Source: Marimonas lutisalis (GTDB lineage Bacteria; Pseudomonadota; Alphaproteobacteria; Rhodobacterales; Rhodobacteraceae). Taken from it: a DNA stretch of 64,000 nt. Shown here piece by piece: positions 35,850 through 43,543 of the stretch (the first letter of the stretch is position 1; every line of letters starts with the position of its first letter). The notes under the pieces are model-generated. The model saw only the letters and a program-made list of their open reading frames with translations, ran no database searches and was not told where the DNA came from. A program made the translations under genes and the position numbers. The stretch covers positions 642,952-706,951 of the forward strand of contig NZ_SKCI01000001.1 of the NCBI RefSeq assembly GCF_005434965.1, given 5' to 3'.

Positions 35850-35880
35850 CGGGCGTCCCCAGGGCGCCCGTTTTCTTTTT
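35850..35880 (+). terminator. Rho-independent terminator
   Basis: A 6-bp GC stem (CGGGCG / CGCCCG) with a 9-nt loop is followed by TTTTCTTTTT, 30 nt after the stop of the small secreted protein gene. Confidence 0.85.
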
Positions 35881-35978
35881 CGCGCAAGGGCGATTGCGCC
35901 CGCTGCAACGGCAAGCTAGCGTGGCGGCGTTGCGGGCCGGTCGCTGCCGGTGCGAGCTCAGCGAACAGGATACACCCC

Positions 35979-37142
35979 ATGCGAAAACTGTCGCCACTCG
36001 AACTCATGGAAAAGCTGGTGAGCTTTCCCACTGTCAGCCGTGATTCGAACCTGCCTCTCGTCGACTGGGTCGAGGAGTACCTGACCGGGCATGGCATTAC
36101 ATGTCACAGACATTACCGGGAAGATAACGAACAGGCCGCCCTTTTCGCCCATGTCGGACCCGAGGTGGAAGGCGGGGTAATTCTGTCGGGTCATACGGAC
36201 GTGGTGCCCGTGGATGGCCAGCCATGGGCCAGCGATCCTTTCACCGTGGTTGAACGGGACGGCAGGTACTACGGGCGTGGCACCTGCGACATGAAAGGCT
36301 TCGACGCGCTGGCGCTGTGGGCGCTGGTCGAGGCGAAGGAAGCCGGTGTGAAACGCCCGCTGCAGATCGCGTTGAGCTACGACGAAGAGGTGGGCTGTAC
36401 CGGGGCGCCGCCGATGATCCAGGCAATGCAGGGCCCGTTGCCCAAGGCAAGCGCGGTAATCGTCGGCGAGCCGTCGATGATGAAGGCTGTCACAGGTCAC
36501 AAGGGCGGGATCGGGATCGCCACCCATGTCGTGGGCTTCGAGGTGCACTCGTCGCTGATGCATACCGGCGTGAACGCGATCATGGAGGCGGCAAAGCTGA
36601 TCGACTGGGCTAACCAGGTCAACGCCGAGGAAATGGCAAAGGACCCCGACGAGATGGCCGCGATGTTCGAGCCGCCCTGGACCCTGGGCCATGTCGGCAC
36701 CATCGAGGGCGGCACGGCCAACAACATCACCGCCAAGGATTGCCATTTCATCATGGGCTATCGCGTGGTGCCGAGCCAGACCAAGGAATATTGGCGCGAC
36801 CGTTACCTGGAGAAGGTGCGCGAGGTCGAAGCCGAGATGAAGAAGGTGCACCCGGACGCGCGCATCGACGTCGACATGCGCTTCGATGTGCCCGGACTGA
36901 AACCCGAAGACGACGGCGAGGCCGAGGCGCTGGTGCGCCGGATCACCGGCGACAACGCCACCCATGTGGTGAGCTATGGCACCGAAGCCGGACAGTTCCA
37001 GGAGGTGGGTTATTCCTCGGTCATTTGCGGGCCAGGCAGCATCGAACAGGCCCACCAGCCCGACGAGTATATCAGCAAGGACCAGTTCGAGGCCGGGCAT
37101 CAGTTCATGCGCGACCTGATCGCGGTTCTGAGACAGGGGTAA
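35979..37142 (+). CDS. argE: Acetylornithine deacetylase-like M20 peptidase
   Basis: The 387-residue protein has the M20 zinc-site segments ILSGHTDVVPVDGQPW and GRGTCDMKGFDALALWAL, with SYDEEVGCTGAPPMI carrying the catalytic/metal Glu pair. A dimerisation domain follows, and GTEAGQFQEVGYSSVICGPG resembles ArgE. It removes the acetyl group from N-acetylornithine or related N-acyl amino acids. Its place with two other M20 enzymes beside a peptide transporter makes a catabolic deacetylase as likely as arginine biosynthesis. Confidence 0.85.
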   Translation: MRKLSPLELMEKLVSFPTVSRDSNLPLVDWVEEYLTGHGITCHRHYREDNEQAALFAHVGPEVEGGVILSGHTDVVPVDGQPWASDPFTVVERDGRYYGRGTCDMKGFDALALWALVEAKEAGVKRPLQIALSYDEEVGCTGAPPMIQAMQGPLPKASAVIVGEPSMMKAVTGHKGGIGIATHVVGFEVHSSLMHTGVNAIMEAAKLIDWANQVNAEEMAKDPDEMAAMFEPPWTLGHVGTIEGGTANNITAKDCHFIMGYRVVPSQTKEYWRDRYLEKVREVEAEMKKVHPDARIDVDMRFDVPGLKPEDDGEAEALVRRITGDNATHVVSYGTEAGQFQEVGYSSVICGPGSIEQAHQPDEYISKDQFEAGHQFMRDLIAVLRQG

Positions 37143-37146
37143 TTCC

Positions 37147-38319
37147 ATGGCCGTGCGTAACAGGATCGCCGAGATGGCGGATGAGATCGCCGGGTGGCGG
37201 CGGGATTTCCATGCCCATCCAGAACTGCGCTTCGAAGAACATCGCACCGCGGCCCGGGTGGCGGAACTGCTGCGAGACTTCGGCTGTGACGAGGTGGTCG
37301 AAGGCGTGGGCCAGACCGGCGTCGTGGGCGTAATTCACGGGCGTGAACAGGGCTCGGGCCGGACGATTGCGTTTCGTGCCGACATGGATGCGCTGCCGAT
37401 CGAGGAGGCGACGGGATCGCCGCACGCCTCGACCATCCCCGGCAAAATGCATGCCTGCGGCCACGACGGACATACCGCGATGCTGTTGGGGGCTGCGAAA
37501 TACCTGTGTGAAACCAGGGGGTTCAATGGCAGTGTCGTGCTGCTGTTCCAGCCCGCCGAGGAGGGCGGAGGCGGCGCGCAGGCGATGATCGACGATGGCG
37601 CCATCGAGCGGTGGAGCATCGACGAGGTGTATGGCATGCACAACTGGCCGGGGCTGGGCATTGGCAAATTCGCTACCCGCCCGGGGCCATTCCTGGCCGC
37701 GCCATCGACCTTCGAGATCACGATCACCGGCAAGGGCGGGCACGGCGCGATGCCGCATCTGGCGGCGGACCCGACACTGGCCGGGGCGCATCTGGTCACG
37801 CAGCTGCAATCCATCGTGGCGCGCAACCTCGATCCGTTGAAACCCGGAGTGCTGTCGGTCTGCGGGTTCCGCACATCGAGCGACGCGTTCAACGTGATCC
37901 CCGATGCGGTGACGCTGCGCGGCACCGTGCGCACGATGGAGCCCGAGGTGCGCAAGATGATCCGCGCGCGCATGCAGGCGCTGGTCGAGGCGACAGCGCA
38001 GGGCTTTGGCGTGCGCGCCGAGATGGATTTCACAGCCTTCCGTGAAGCGCTGGTCAACGATCCGACCGGCGCGGCCCAGGCGGGCGAGGCAGCCGCCGCC
38101 GTGGTCGGCGATGCCGCGGTAGAGCTGGAGAGCGACCCGGCCATGGGCAGCGAGGATTTCGCCGATTTCCTGGATGTGAGGCCCGGCGCCTTTGTCTTTA
38201 TCGGCAACGGGGCAAGCGCGGACCTGCACAACCCCGCCTATGAATTCAACGATGCGGCCATCCCCTATGGCGCCAGTTTTTTCACTGAGCTGGCCGAGCG
38301 GCGGATGCCCTTGAGCTAA
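37147..38319 (+). CDS. M20 family amidohydrolase (hippurate hydrolase-like), first of tandem pair
   Basis: The 390-residue protein starts 4 nt after the argE-like stop. It has RRDFHAHPELRFEEHRTAAR, AFRADMDALPIEEATGSPHA, the zinc segment MHACGHDGHTAMLLGAAKYL and FQPAEEGGGGAQAMIDDG, plus GSEDFADFL at the C-terminus. These enzymes release amino acids from N-acyl or indole-acetyl type conjugates, with two metal ions. It is clearly paralogous to the next gene over the whole length. Confidence 0.9.
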   Translation: MAVRNRIAEMADEIAGWRRDFHAHPELRFEEHRTAARVAELLRDFGCDEVVEGVGQTGVVGVIHGREQGSGRTIAFRADMDALPIEEATGSPHASTIPGKMHACGHDGHTAMLLGAAKYLCETRGFNGSVVLLFQPAEEGGGGAQAMIDDGAIERWSIDEVYGMHNWPGLGIGKFATRPGPFLAAPSTFEITITGKGGHGAMPHLAADPTLAGAHLVTQLQSIVARNLDPLKPGVLSVCGFRTSSDAFNVIPDAVTLRGTVRTMEPEVRKMIRARMQALVEATAQGFGVRAEMDFTAFREALVNDPTGAAQAGEAAAAVVGDAAVELESDPAMGSEDFADFLDVRPGAFVFIGNGASADLHNPAYEFNDAAIPYGASFFTELAERRMPLS

Positions 38320-38338
38320 GCGAACAGGAGAGCAAGAC

Positions 38339-39502
38339 ATGCCCGTGAAGAACCGATTTGCCGAATTGCAGGCCGAGATCACCGAATGGCGGCGGGATAT
38401 CCACGCCCATCCCGAAATCCTGTTCGACACGCACCGGACCTCGGCGCTGGTGGCTGCGAAGCTGAAGGAATTCGGCTGTGACGAGGTGGTTACCGGCATC
38501 GGCCGCACCGGCGTGGTGGGCGTGATCAAGGGCAAGAGCGACAGGTCGGGCAAGGTGATCGGGCTGCGCGCGGACATGGATGCGCTGCCGATCGAGGAAG
38601 CGACGGGGCTGGATTACGCGTCGCAAACGCCGGGTGCGATGCATGCCTGCGGCCATGACGGGCATACGGCGATGCTGCTCGGGGCGGCGAAATACCTGGC
38701 CGAGACGCGCAATTTCGACGGCACCGCGGTGGTGATCTTCCAGCCTGCCGAGGAAGGCGGCGGCGGCGGCAAGGAGATGTGCGACGACGGCATGATGAAG
38801 CGGTTCAACATTCACGAGGTGTACGGCATGCATAACTGGCCGGGTAAACCGGTGGGTAGTTTCGCCATCCGCTCGGGCCCGTTTTTCGCCGCGACAGATG
38901 TTTTCGACATCCATTTCAAGGGGTTGGGTGGCCATGCGGCCAAGCCGCAGGAGACCGTGGACCCCACGGTGATGGCGGCGCAGGCGGTGCTGGCGTTGCA
39001 GACCATCGCCAGCCGCAACGCCGACCCTGTGGATCGCATCGTGGTGTCGGTCACGTCGTTCGAGACCTCGTCGAAGGCGTTCAACGTGATCCCGCAATCG
39101 GTGCAGATCAAGGGTACGGTTCGCACCATGTCGGCGGAGATGCGCGACCTGGCAGAGCGGCGGATCAACGAGATCTGCAACGGCATTGCCGGCACGTTCG
39201 GCGGCAATGCCGAGGTGGAGTATGTCCGCGGCTACCCGGTGATGGAGAACCACCCCGAGCAGACCGATTTCGCCATCGAGGTCGCCAAGTCGATCTCGGG
39301 CGATTGCGAGGAAGCGCCGCTGGTGATGGGGGGCGAGGATTTCGCCTTCATGCTGGAGGAGCGCCCCGGGGCCTATATCCTGGTCGGCAATGGCGACACC
39401 GCGATGGTTCACCACCCGGAATATAACTTCAACGACGAGGCCATTCCGGCCGGATGTTCGTGGTTTGCCGAAGTGGTCGAGAAGCGGCTGCCGGCCGGGT
39501 AA
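38339..39502 (+). CDS. M20 family amidohydrolase, second of tandem pair
   Basis: The 387-residue protein starts 19 nt after its paralogue with AGGAG upstream. It shares WRRDIHAHPEILFDTHRTSA, GLRADMDALPIEEATGLDYA, MHACGHDGHTAMLLGAAKYL and GGEDFAFML with it. Both have the full metal ligand set (Cys/His of ACGHDGH, Glu-Glu, His). The pair therefore probably arose by tandem duplication and now differs in substrate range. It ends the plus-strand run before a hairpin and the convergent moaA. Confidence 0.9.
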   Translation: MPVKNRFAELQAEITEWRRDIHAHPEILFDTHRTSALVAAKLKEFGCDEVVTGIGRTGVVGVIKGKSDRSGKVIGLRADMDALPIEEATGLDYASQTPGAMHACGHDGHTAMLLGAAKYLAETRNFDGTAVVIFQPAEEGGGGGKEMCDDGMMKRFNIHEVYGMHNWPGKPVGSFAIRSGPFFAATDVFDIHFKGLGGHAAKPQETVDPTVMAAQAVLALQTIASRNADPVDRIVVSVTSFETSSKAFNVIPQSVQIKGTVRTMSAEMRDLAERRINEICNGIAGTFGGNAEVEYVRGYPVMENHPEQTDFAIEVAKSISGDCEEAPLVMGGEDFAFMLEERPGAYILVGNGDTAMVHHPEYNFNDEAIPAGCSWFAEVVEKRLPAG

Positions 39503-39517
39503 GTCACTGAAAAGAAT

Positions 39518-39543
39518 GGGTGGGCTGAAAGCCCACCCTACGG
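39518..39543. repeat. Small dispersed hairpin, copy 2 (GGGTGGGCT-GAA-AGCCCACCC)
   Basis: A 9-bp perfect stem with GAA triloop (39518-39538) is followed by TACGG. It matches the element at 20467 in loop and flank. It lies exactly between convergent stop codons (39502 and 39545), so it probably works as a bidirectional terminator. Confidence 0.72.
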
Positions 39544-39544
39544 T

Positions 39545-40552
39545 TTAGCCGCCGGTGTGACTCATGTGGCGGGGCATCTGCCCGCCGACTTCCTGCCGCG
39601 AATAGTCGAAATCATGGCCTTTGGGCTTGCGCTCGATCGCGGCGCGGATCGCGGCTTCGAGCGGGGCATCGTCGCCTGGGTGGGCGCGCAGCGGCGCACG
39701 CAGGTCGGCCTGGTCCTCCTGACCGAGGCACATGAAGAGCTCGCCGGTGCAGGTGAGGCGGACGCGGTTGCAGCTTTCGCAGAAATTATGCGTGAGCGGC
39801 GTGATGAAGCCTATCTTCTGGCCGGTTTCCTCGATCCTAACGTAGCGCGCGGGCCCGCCCGTGCGCTCGGCCAGGTCGGTGAGCGTGTAGCGTGATTCGA
39901 GCTGCGTGCGCAGATCCTTGAGCGACCAGTACTGGTCGAGCCGGTCCTCGTTGCCGATATCGCCCATCGGCATGACCTCGATCCAGGTCAGGTCCATGTC
40001 ACGGCTGGCCGCCCAGTCAGTCATGGTGAAAAGCTCTTCGTCGTTCACGCCCTTGAGCGCGACGGCGTTGATCTTGACGCGCAGGCCCGCCTCTTGCGCG
40101 GCGTCGAGACCGCGCATCACGTTGTCGAGCCGCCCCCAGCGGGTGATGGCGGCGAATTTGTCGGGGTCGAGCGTGTCGAGCGAGATGTTCACCCGGCGCA
40201 CGCCGGCGTCATGCAACTCCCCGGCAAAACGATGCAATTGGCTGCCATTGGTGGTCAGCGTCAGCTCTTTCAGCGCGCCGGACTCGAGGTGGCGTGTCAT
40301 CGCGCGGAAGAAGGTCATGATATCGCGACGCACCAAGGGTTCGCCCCCGGTGATGCGCAGTTTCTCGACCCCCATGCGCACGAAGGTCGAGCACATGCGG
40401 TCAAGCTCTTCCAGAGTCAGAAGCTCTTTCTTGGGCAGAAAGGTCATGTTTTCCGACATGCAGTAGACGCAGCGGAAATCGCAGCGGTCGGTGACGGAGA
40501 CGCGCAGGTAGGAAATCGCGCGCTGGAAGGGATCGATCAGGGGTGCTGTCAT
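39545..40552 (-). CDS. moaA: GTP 3',8-cyclase MoaA
   Basis: This 335-residue radical SAM enzyme carries out the first step of molybdenum cofactor synthesis. The N-terminal Fe-S motif is CDFRCVYC. The second cluster is formed by the C-terminal cysteines [20 protein letters not shown]. The protein ends in the conserved Gly-Gly (MSHTGG) typical of MoaA. No other moa gene is in the window. [11 protein letters not shown] is the SAM-binding GGEP segment. Confidence 0.96.
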   Translation of the reverse strand: MTAPLIDPFQRAISYLRVSVTDRCDFRCVYCMSENMTFLPKKELLTLEELDRMCSTFVRMGVEKLRITGGEPLVRRDIMTFFRAMTRHLESGALKELTLTTNGSQLHRFAGELHDAGVRRVNISLDTLDPDKFAAITRWGRLDNVMRGLDAAQEAGLRVKINAVALKGVNDEELFTMTDWAASRDMDLTWIEVMPMGDIGNEDRLDQYWSLKDLRTQLESRYTLTDLAERTGGPARYVRIEETGQKIGFITPLTHNFCESCNRVRLTCTGELFMCLGQEDQADLRAPLRAHPGDDAPLEAAIRAAIERKPKGHDFDYSRQEVGGQMPRHMSHTGG

Positions 40553-40641
40553 GACCCGGTGAATCTAGGCATGTGCGGCGCGGCGCGCAAGGGTGATTTG
40601 CGTGATTGATGGGGGCGCGGGAAGGGCGTAACCTGAAATGC

Positions 40642-41148
40642 ATGAGACAGGGTTTTTTGAGTATTGGACTGGCCGTGATGGCCGCGGGGTGCGCGCAGAT
40701 TTCCGTGACGGATCAGCCGGTTGCACCGGAGGTGAGCGGATCGGACCAGACCAGGCCGGTATCGCGGCCCGAGAGCGTGGCCACGGCGGTGCGCCCGCCG
40801 GCCGGTGCACGTACCGTGGAGCAGTTCGACACCACATCGGCCGAGGAAAAAAAGGCGGCCGCGGCGGCTGCGCAGGATGCGCAGGCCAGTGGCGCAGGGC
40901 GGCTGCTTGGGCGGACGGTTGCCTCGCTTGGGGATCCGGCGAAGCCGGGGTTGTGGATCAAGACACCACTGGTCCGCCAGCCCGGCAAGGGGCGCGTGGT
41001 CTACCCGAAAAACGGCAAGGCGGTCGAACTGGAGCTGATCCCGCTCGACGGGCCGGCCACGGCGGGCAGCCGCATGTCGCTGGCTGCACTGCGGGTGATC
41101 GAGGCGCCGTTGACCGACCTGCCCGAGGTTGAGGTTTACGCAGAGTGA
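40642..41148 (+). CDS. Putative lipoprotein
   Basis: The 168-residue product begins MRQGFLSIGLAVMAAGCAQI. Its lipobox (VMAAGC) predicts lipid attachment at the Cys near residue 17. A low-complexity Ala/Lys-rich linker follows. The C-terminal domain (GLWIKTPLVRQPGKGRVVYP...LTDLPEVEVYAE) looks like a beta-rich, possibly peptidoglycan-associated domain. The earlier in-frame ATGs upstream encode no signal sequence. Function unknown; an envelope role is inferred. Confidence 0.8.
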   Translation: MRQGFLSIGLAVMAAGCAQISVTDQPVAPEVSGSDQTRPVSRPESVATAVRPPAGARTVEQFDTTSAEEKKAAAAAAQDAQASGAGRLLGRTVASLGDPAKPGLWIKTPLVRQPGKGRVVYPKNGKAVELELIPLDGPATAGSRMSLAALRVIEAPLTDLPEVEVYAE

Positions 41149-41293
41149 AGGTTCCGCGCACCGTGGTAAATCGCGCCGCGCCGCCGCATGCGGCAGGGGG
41201 TGATCTTCGGCAGGCATCCGGCTGACATCCGTGCACCGCCGCAGCGCGGCAAATCTTAACGCTTTTTTCAGTTAACGGTGCGTGCGGTGGGCC

Positions 41294-41414
41294 GCCCCCC
41301 GGCACACGGCCCGCCCGCCCACCCCCGTGTGCCGGGGGGCTTGGTGTTTGCCCGCGACGGGGTGCGGGCCGAACGGGGCCATTCGAGTATTTCAGCCAAG
41401 AAAGACCAGCGGGG
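41294..41414. repeat. Dispersed intergenic element, copy B: hairpin with G-quadruplex-type loop plus tail
   Basis: A perfect 16-bp stem (41294-41309 with 41325-41340) encloses exactly the 15-nt loop CCCGCCCGCCCACCC. The complementary strand reads GGGTGGGCGGGCGGG. Forty-one nt later comes TTCGAGTATTTCAGCCAAGA, then AAGACCAGCGGGG, ending at the stop of the minus-strand acyltransferase remnant. Convergent setting, as for copy A. Confidence 0.8.
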
Positions 41415-42313
41415 TCACTCTTCGATTGTCGGCTTGCGCGCGGTGGGGTTCTGCGGCAGCAGTGCGGCGGGGCTTTTCCAGCGCAGATCGTAGATCGGTT
41501 TTTCGAAGCGGCGATAGCTCCACTCGGCCAGCGCGATGATAAGGGGCACGCCGGTGAGCAGGATGAGCGTGGCGAGCCGGGGGATTTCCAGAACGTCGAT
41601 GGTTTGTGCCTGGGGCAGGACCGAGGGGAACAGGCGGGCAAAGACGCGGGCCGCCTGGGCCATGATCCACCAGACCGCGGAATGGATGAGATAGATACCG
41701 AAGCTGGTCGTGCCGAGGCGCACGAGCAGCGGCTGGCTGAGCGCGCGTTTGATCAGCCCGTCTTCGGGCGAGCGGAAGAGCACCAGCAGAAGCGCGATGA
41801 AGGCTACAGAGAACAGCACCGAATAGCCCCTGTCATAGGGCCAGGGCCCCGTGATCAGCAGCGTGCCGACGGCGATGAAGGTGAGGTTAAGCGTCCGGGT
41901 GGAAAAGGTGAGCCGCGTTCCGGCGACGAAATGCGCCAGCAGCACGCCGACGAAGAAGGCGTAGATCGAGCGGGCAAGGCCGTGTGGGCGCTCATGTCGT
42001 GGCTGAGCAGGAAGTGGAAGCCCATCGCGGCGATGAGCCCCGAGGCCAGCAGAAAGGCGCGGGGGCGGCGGCGCAGGGTAAAGGCCAGCGCGGCATAGAG
42101 CACGTAGGTCCAGAATTCGGCCGAGATCGACCAACTGGGTTTGTTCCATGTCAGGTGATCCATGAACAGCATATGCGTCATGAAGAGATTGTGCAGGAAG
42201 GAATGCGCATCGTTGACGGCGAAGGGGGCGATTCCGCGATTTGGACCGAGAATTGTCGCCGGAGGGCCGAAGGTGGCCGGAGCTTCCGTGGATTGTTCCC
42301 GGAACCGCGCCAA
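41415..42313 (-). pseudogene. Acyltransferase-3 family gene, 5'-truncated and frameshifted
   Basis: The segments HSFLHNLFMTHMLFMDHLTW and NKPSWSISAEFWTYVLYAAL are typical of the middle of membrane acyltransferase-3 proteins (O-acetylation of surface polysaccharide). The frame is lost at about 41978-41983. Restoring one G there joins DMSAHT to GLARSIYAFFVGVLLAHFVA, and the frame then continues through about five membrane helices to the end (RFEKPIYDLRWKSP). The usual first 100 or so residues, including the catalytic His region, are absent because the alkD-like gene ends at 42336. This is a decayed gene at the end of the glmU operon. Confidence 0.82.
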
Positions 42314-42335
42314 TCGCTGGGCGCGTGTCGCGGGC

Positions 42336-43013
42336 CTAGGGCAGGTGCCGGGCCGCTTCCTTGCGGGCGAAAGGTTTCATCCGGTCGCCATAGCGGGCCA
42401 GGAAGGCGCGGGTGCGGTCGGGATCGTGTTTCGAGAGATCGCGGAGCCACCAGGCCACGGCCTTCTGTATGAACCATTCGGGATCGTCCACGTAGGCCGC
42501 GGCCCAGCCCAGCACCCGATCGCGGATCGCCAGGTCGGCGGGTTTGGGGTGGTTCTGCTTCGTCCAGGGCAGGGTGATGACGAGCGCGGCGCGGCGGGTC
42601 CACATGTGATCGGAGCGGGTCCAGGCTTCGACGTCCTCGATGCGGGCGGGATCGGCCAGAAGGCGTTTCTGACCGGCCATGCAGACGTGATCGGCAATGG
42701 CCCAGCTGTCGAAATCGGGTACCCAGCTCTGGATCAGGGTCCAGGCGGCCTCATCTGGGCGCAGGCGGGCCTGGGTGAGCAGTTTGGCGGCGGCGATGCG
42801 GGCCTCGAAGATGTCGGCCTTCCAGAGTTGATCGGCGAGGGCGACGCGCTCTGGGACAGAGAGGGTCTGCCGCCAGGTTTTCGAAATCTCGTTCAGCGCG
42901 GGGTTGGGGATGCCCAGCACCGGCCGCGTCTGCTTGTGGTATTTCGCCTGGCCTTCGGCGCGGCCGGGCTCGATCCGGGCGCGCAACTGGTTCAGCGCCT
43001 CTTCGAGGGTCAT
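42336..43013 (-). CDS. DNA alkylation repair protein (AlkD-like HEAT glycosylase)
   Basis: This 225-residue protein is built of HEAT-like helical repeats. It has AKYHKQTRPVLGIPNPALN at the start, LIQSWVPDFDSWAIADHVCM with the catalytic-type Asp/Trp cluster, and DPEWFIQKAVAWWLRDLSKH, typical of the AlkD family that removes alkylated bases. It overlaps the upstream oxidase-like gene by ATGA, so it belongs to the glmU-glmS operon. Confidence 0.9.
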   Translation of the reverse strand: MTLEEALNQLRARIEPGRAEGQAKYHKQTRPVLGIPNPALNEISKTWRQTLSVPERVALADQLWKADIFEARIAAAKLLTQARLRPDEAAWTLIQSWVPDFDSWAIADHVCMAGQKRLLADPARIEDVEAWTRSDHMWTRRAALVITLPWTKQNHPKPADLAIRDRVLGWAAAYVDDPEWFIQKAVAWWLRDLSKHDPDRTRAFLARYGDRMKPFARKEAARHLP

Positions 43014-43543
43014 CTTGTGGGCGCCCCGTCGAGCGTGACGCTGTTACGTTCGGCCCAGTAGGTGCGGATCACGTCCTCGCCCTTGTCCTCGCTCCACTTG
43101 TCGAGCGTGTCGCGGTCGCACTGGAAGTCCATGAAGGGCACGGCATAGCCGCAGGAGGTCTGCACCAGGTCGATGGCCATGTCATAGACCTGGCGCGCGC
43201 CGGGATGGGGCGGGAAATGGGCGCCCAGCGCGTCCCAATCGGGATCGCCGGCATGGATGGTGCGGGCGGTGCCATAGGCGCGCAGGATGAGCGGCCGGGT
43301 CGTGAAGGAGCACCACATCAGCGTCATGCGGTTTTCCTGCAGCAGGTGGCCGGCGGTTTCATTGCCCGAGCCGGTGAGATTGCGCCAGAGAATCCGGTTG
43401 GGGCCAAGAACGCGCAGGCTGTCGCTGCCCTTGGGGGAGATGTTGACCCGGCCGGTGGGGGCGGCAGTGCCGGTGAAGAAGATGTGCTGGTCTTCGATGA
43501 AGGCTTTGTGCACGTCCTCGAGGGCTGGGAACTGCTTGGCCAT
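43010..43543 (-). CDS. Pyridoxamine 5'-phosphate oxidase family protein
   Basis: The 177-residue flavin-binding split-barrel protein has HKAFIEDQHIFFTGTAAPTG, NISPKGSDSLRVLGPNRILW, GNETAGHLLQENRMTLMWCS and RAYGTARTIHAG. This pattern fits small FMN-dependent general-stress or oxidase-like proteins rather than PdxH itself. Its ATG overlaps the glmS stop as TAATG and its own stop overlaps the alkD-like start as ATGA, so it is tightly coupled to both. Confidence 0.87.
   Translation of the reverse strand: MAKQFPALEDVHKAFIEDQHIFFTGTAAPTGRVNISPKGSDSLRVLGPNRILWRNLTGSGNETAGHLLQENRMTLMWCSFTTRPLILRAYGTARTIHAGDPDWDALGAHFPPHPGARQVYDMAIDLVQTSCGYAVPFMDFQCDRDTLDKWSEDKGEDVIRTYWAERNSVTLDGAPTR

Noticed and set aside
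36317-39207. Several 65-145-codon frames inside the M20 genes
   Set aside because: Out-of-frame shadows of the three well-supported peptidase genes.
41254-41276. TTAACG...TTAACG pair in the gap after the lipoprotein gene
   Set aside because: Spacing does not fit CtrA or another known site; no further evidence.
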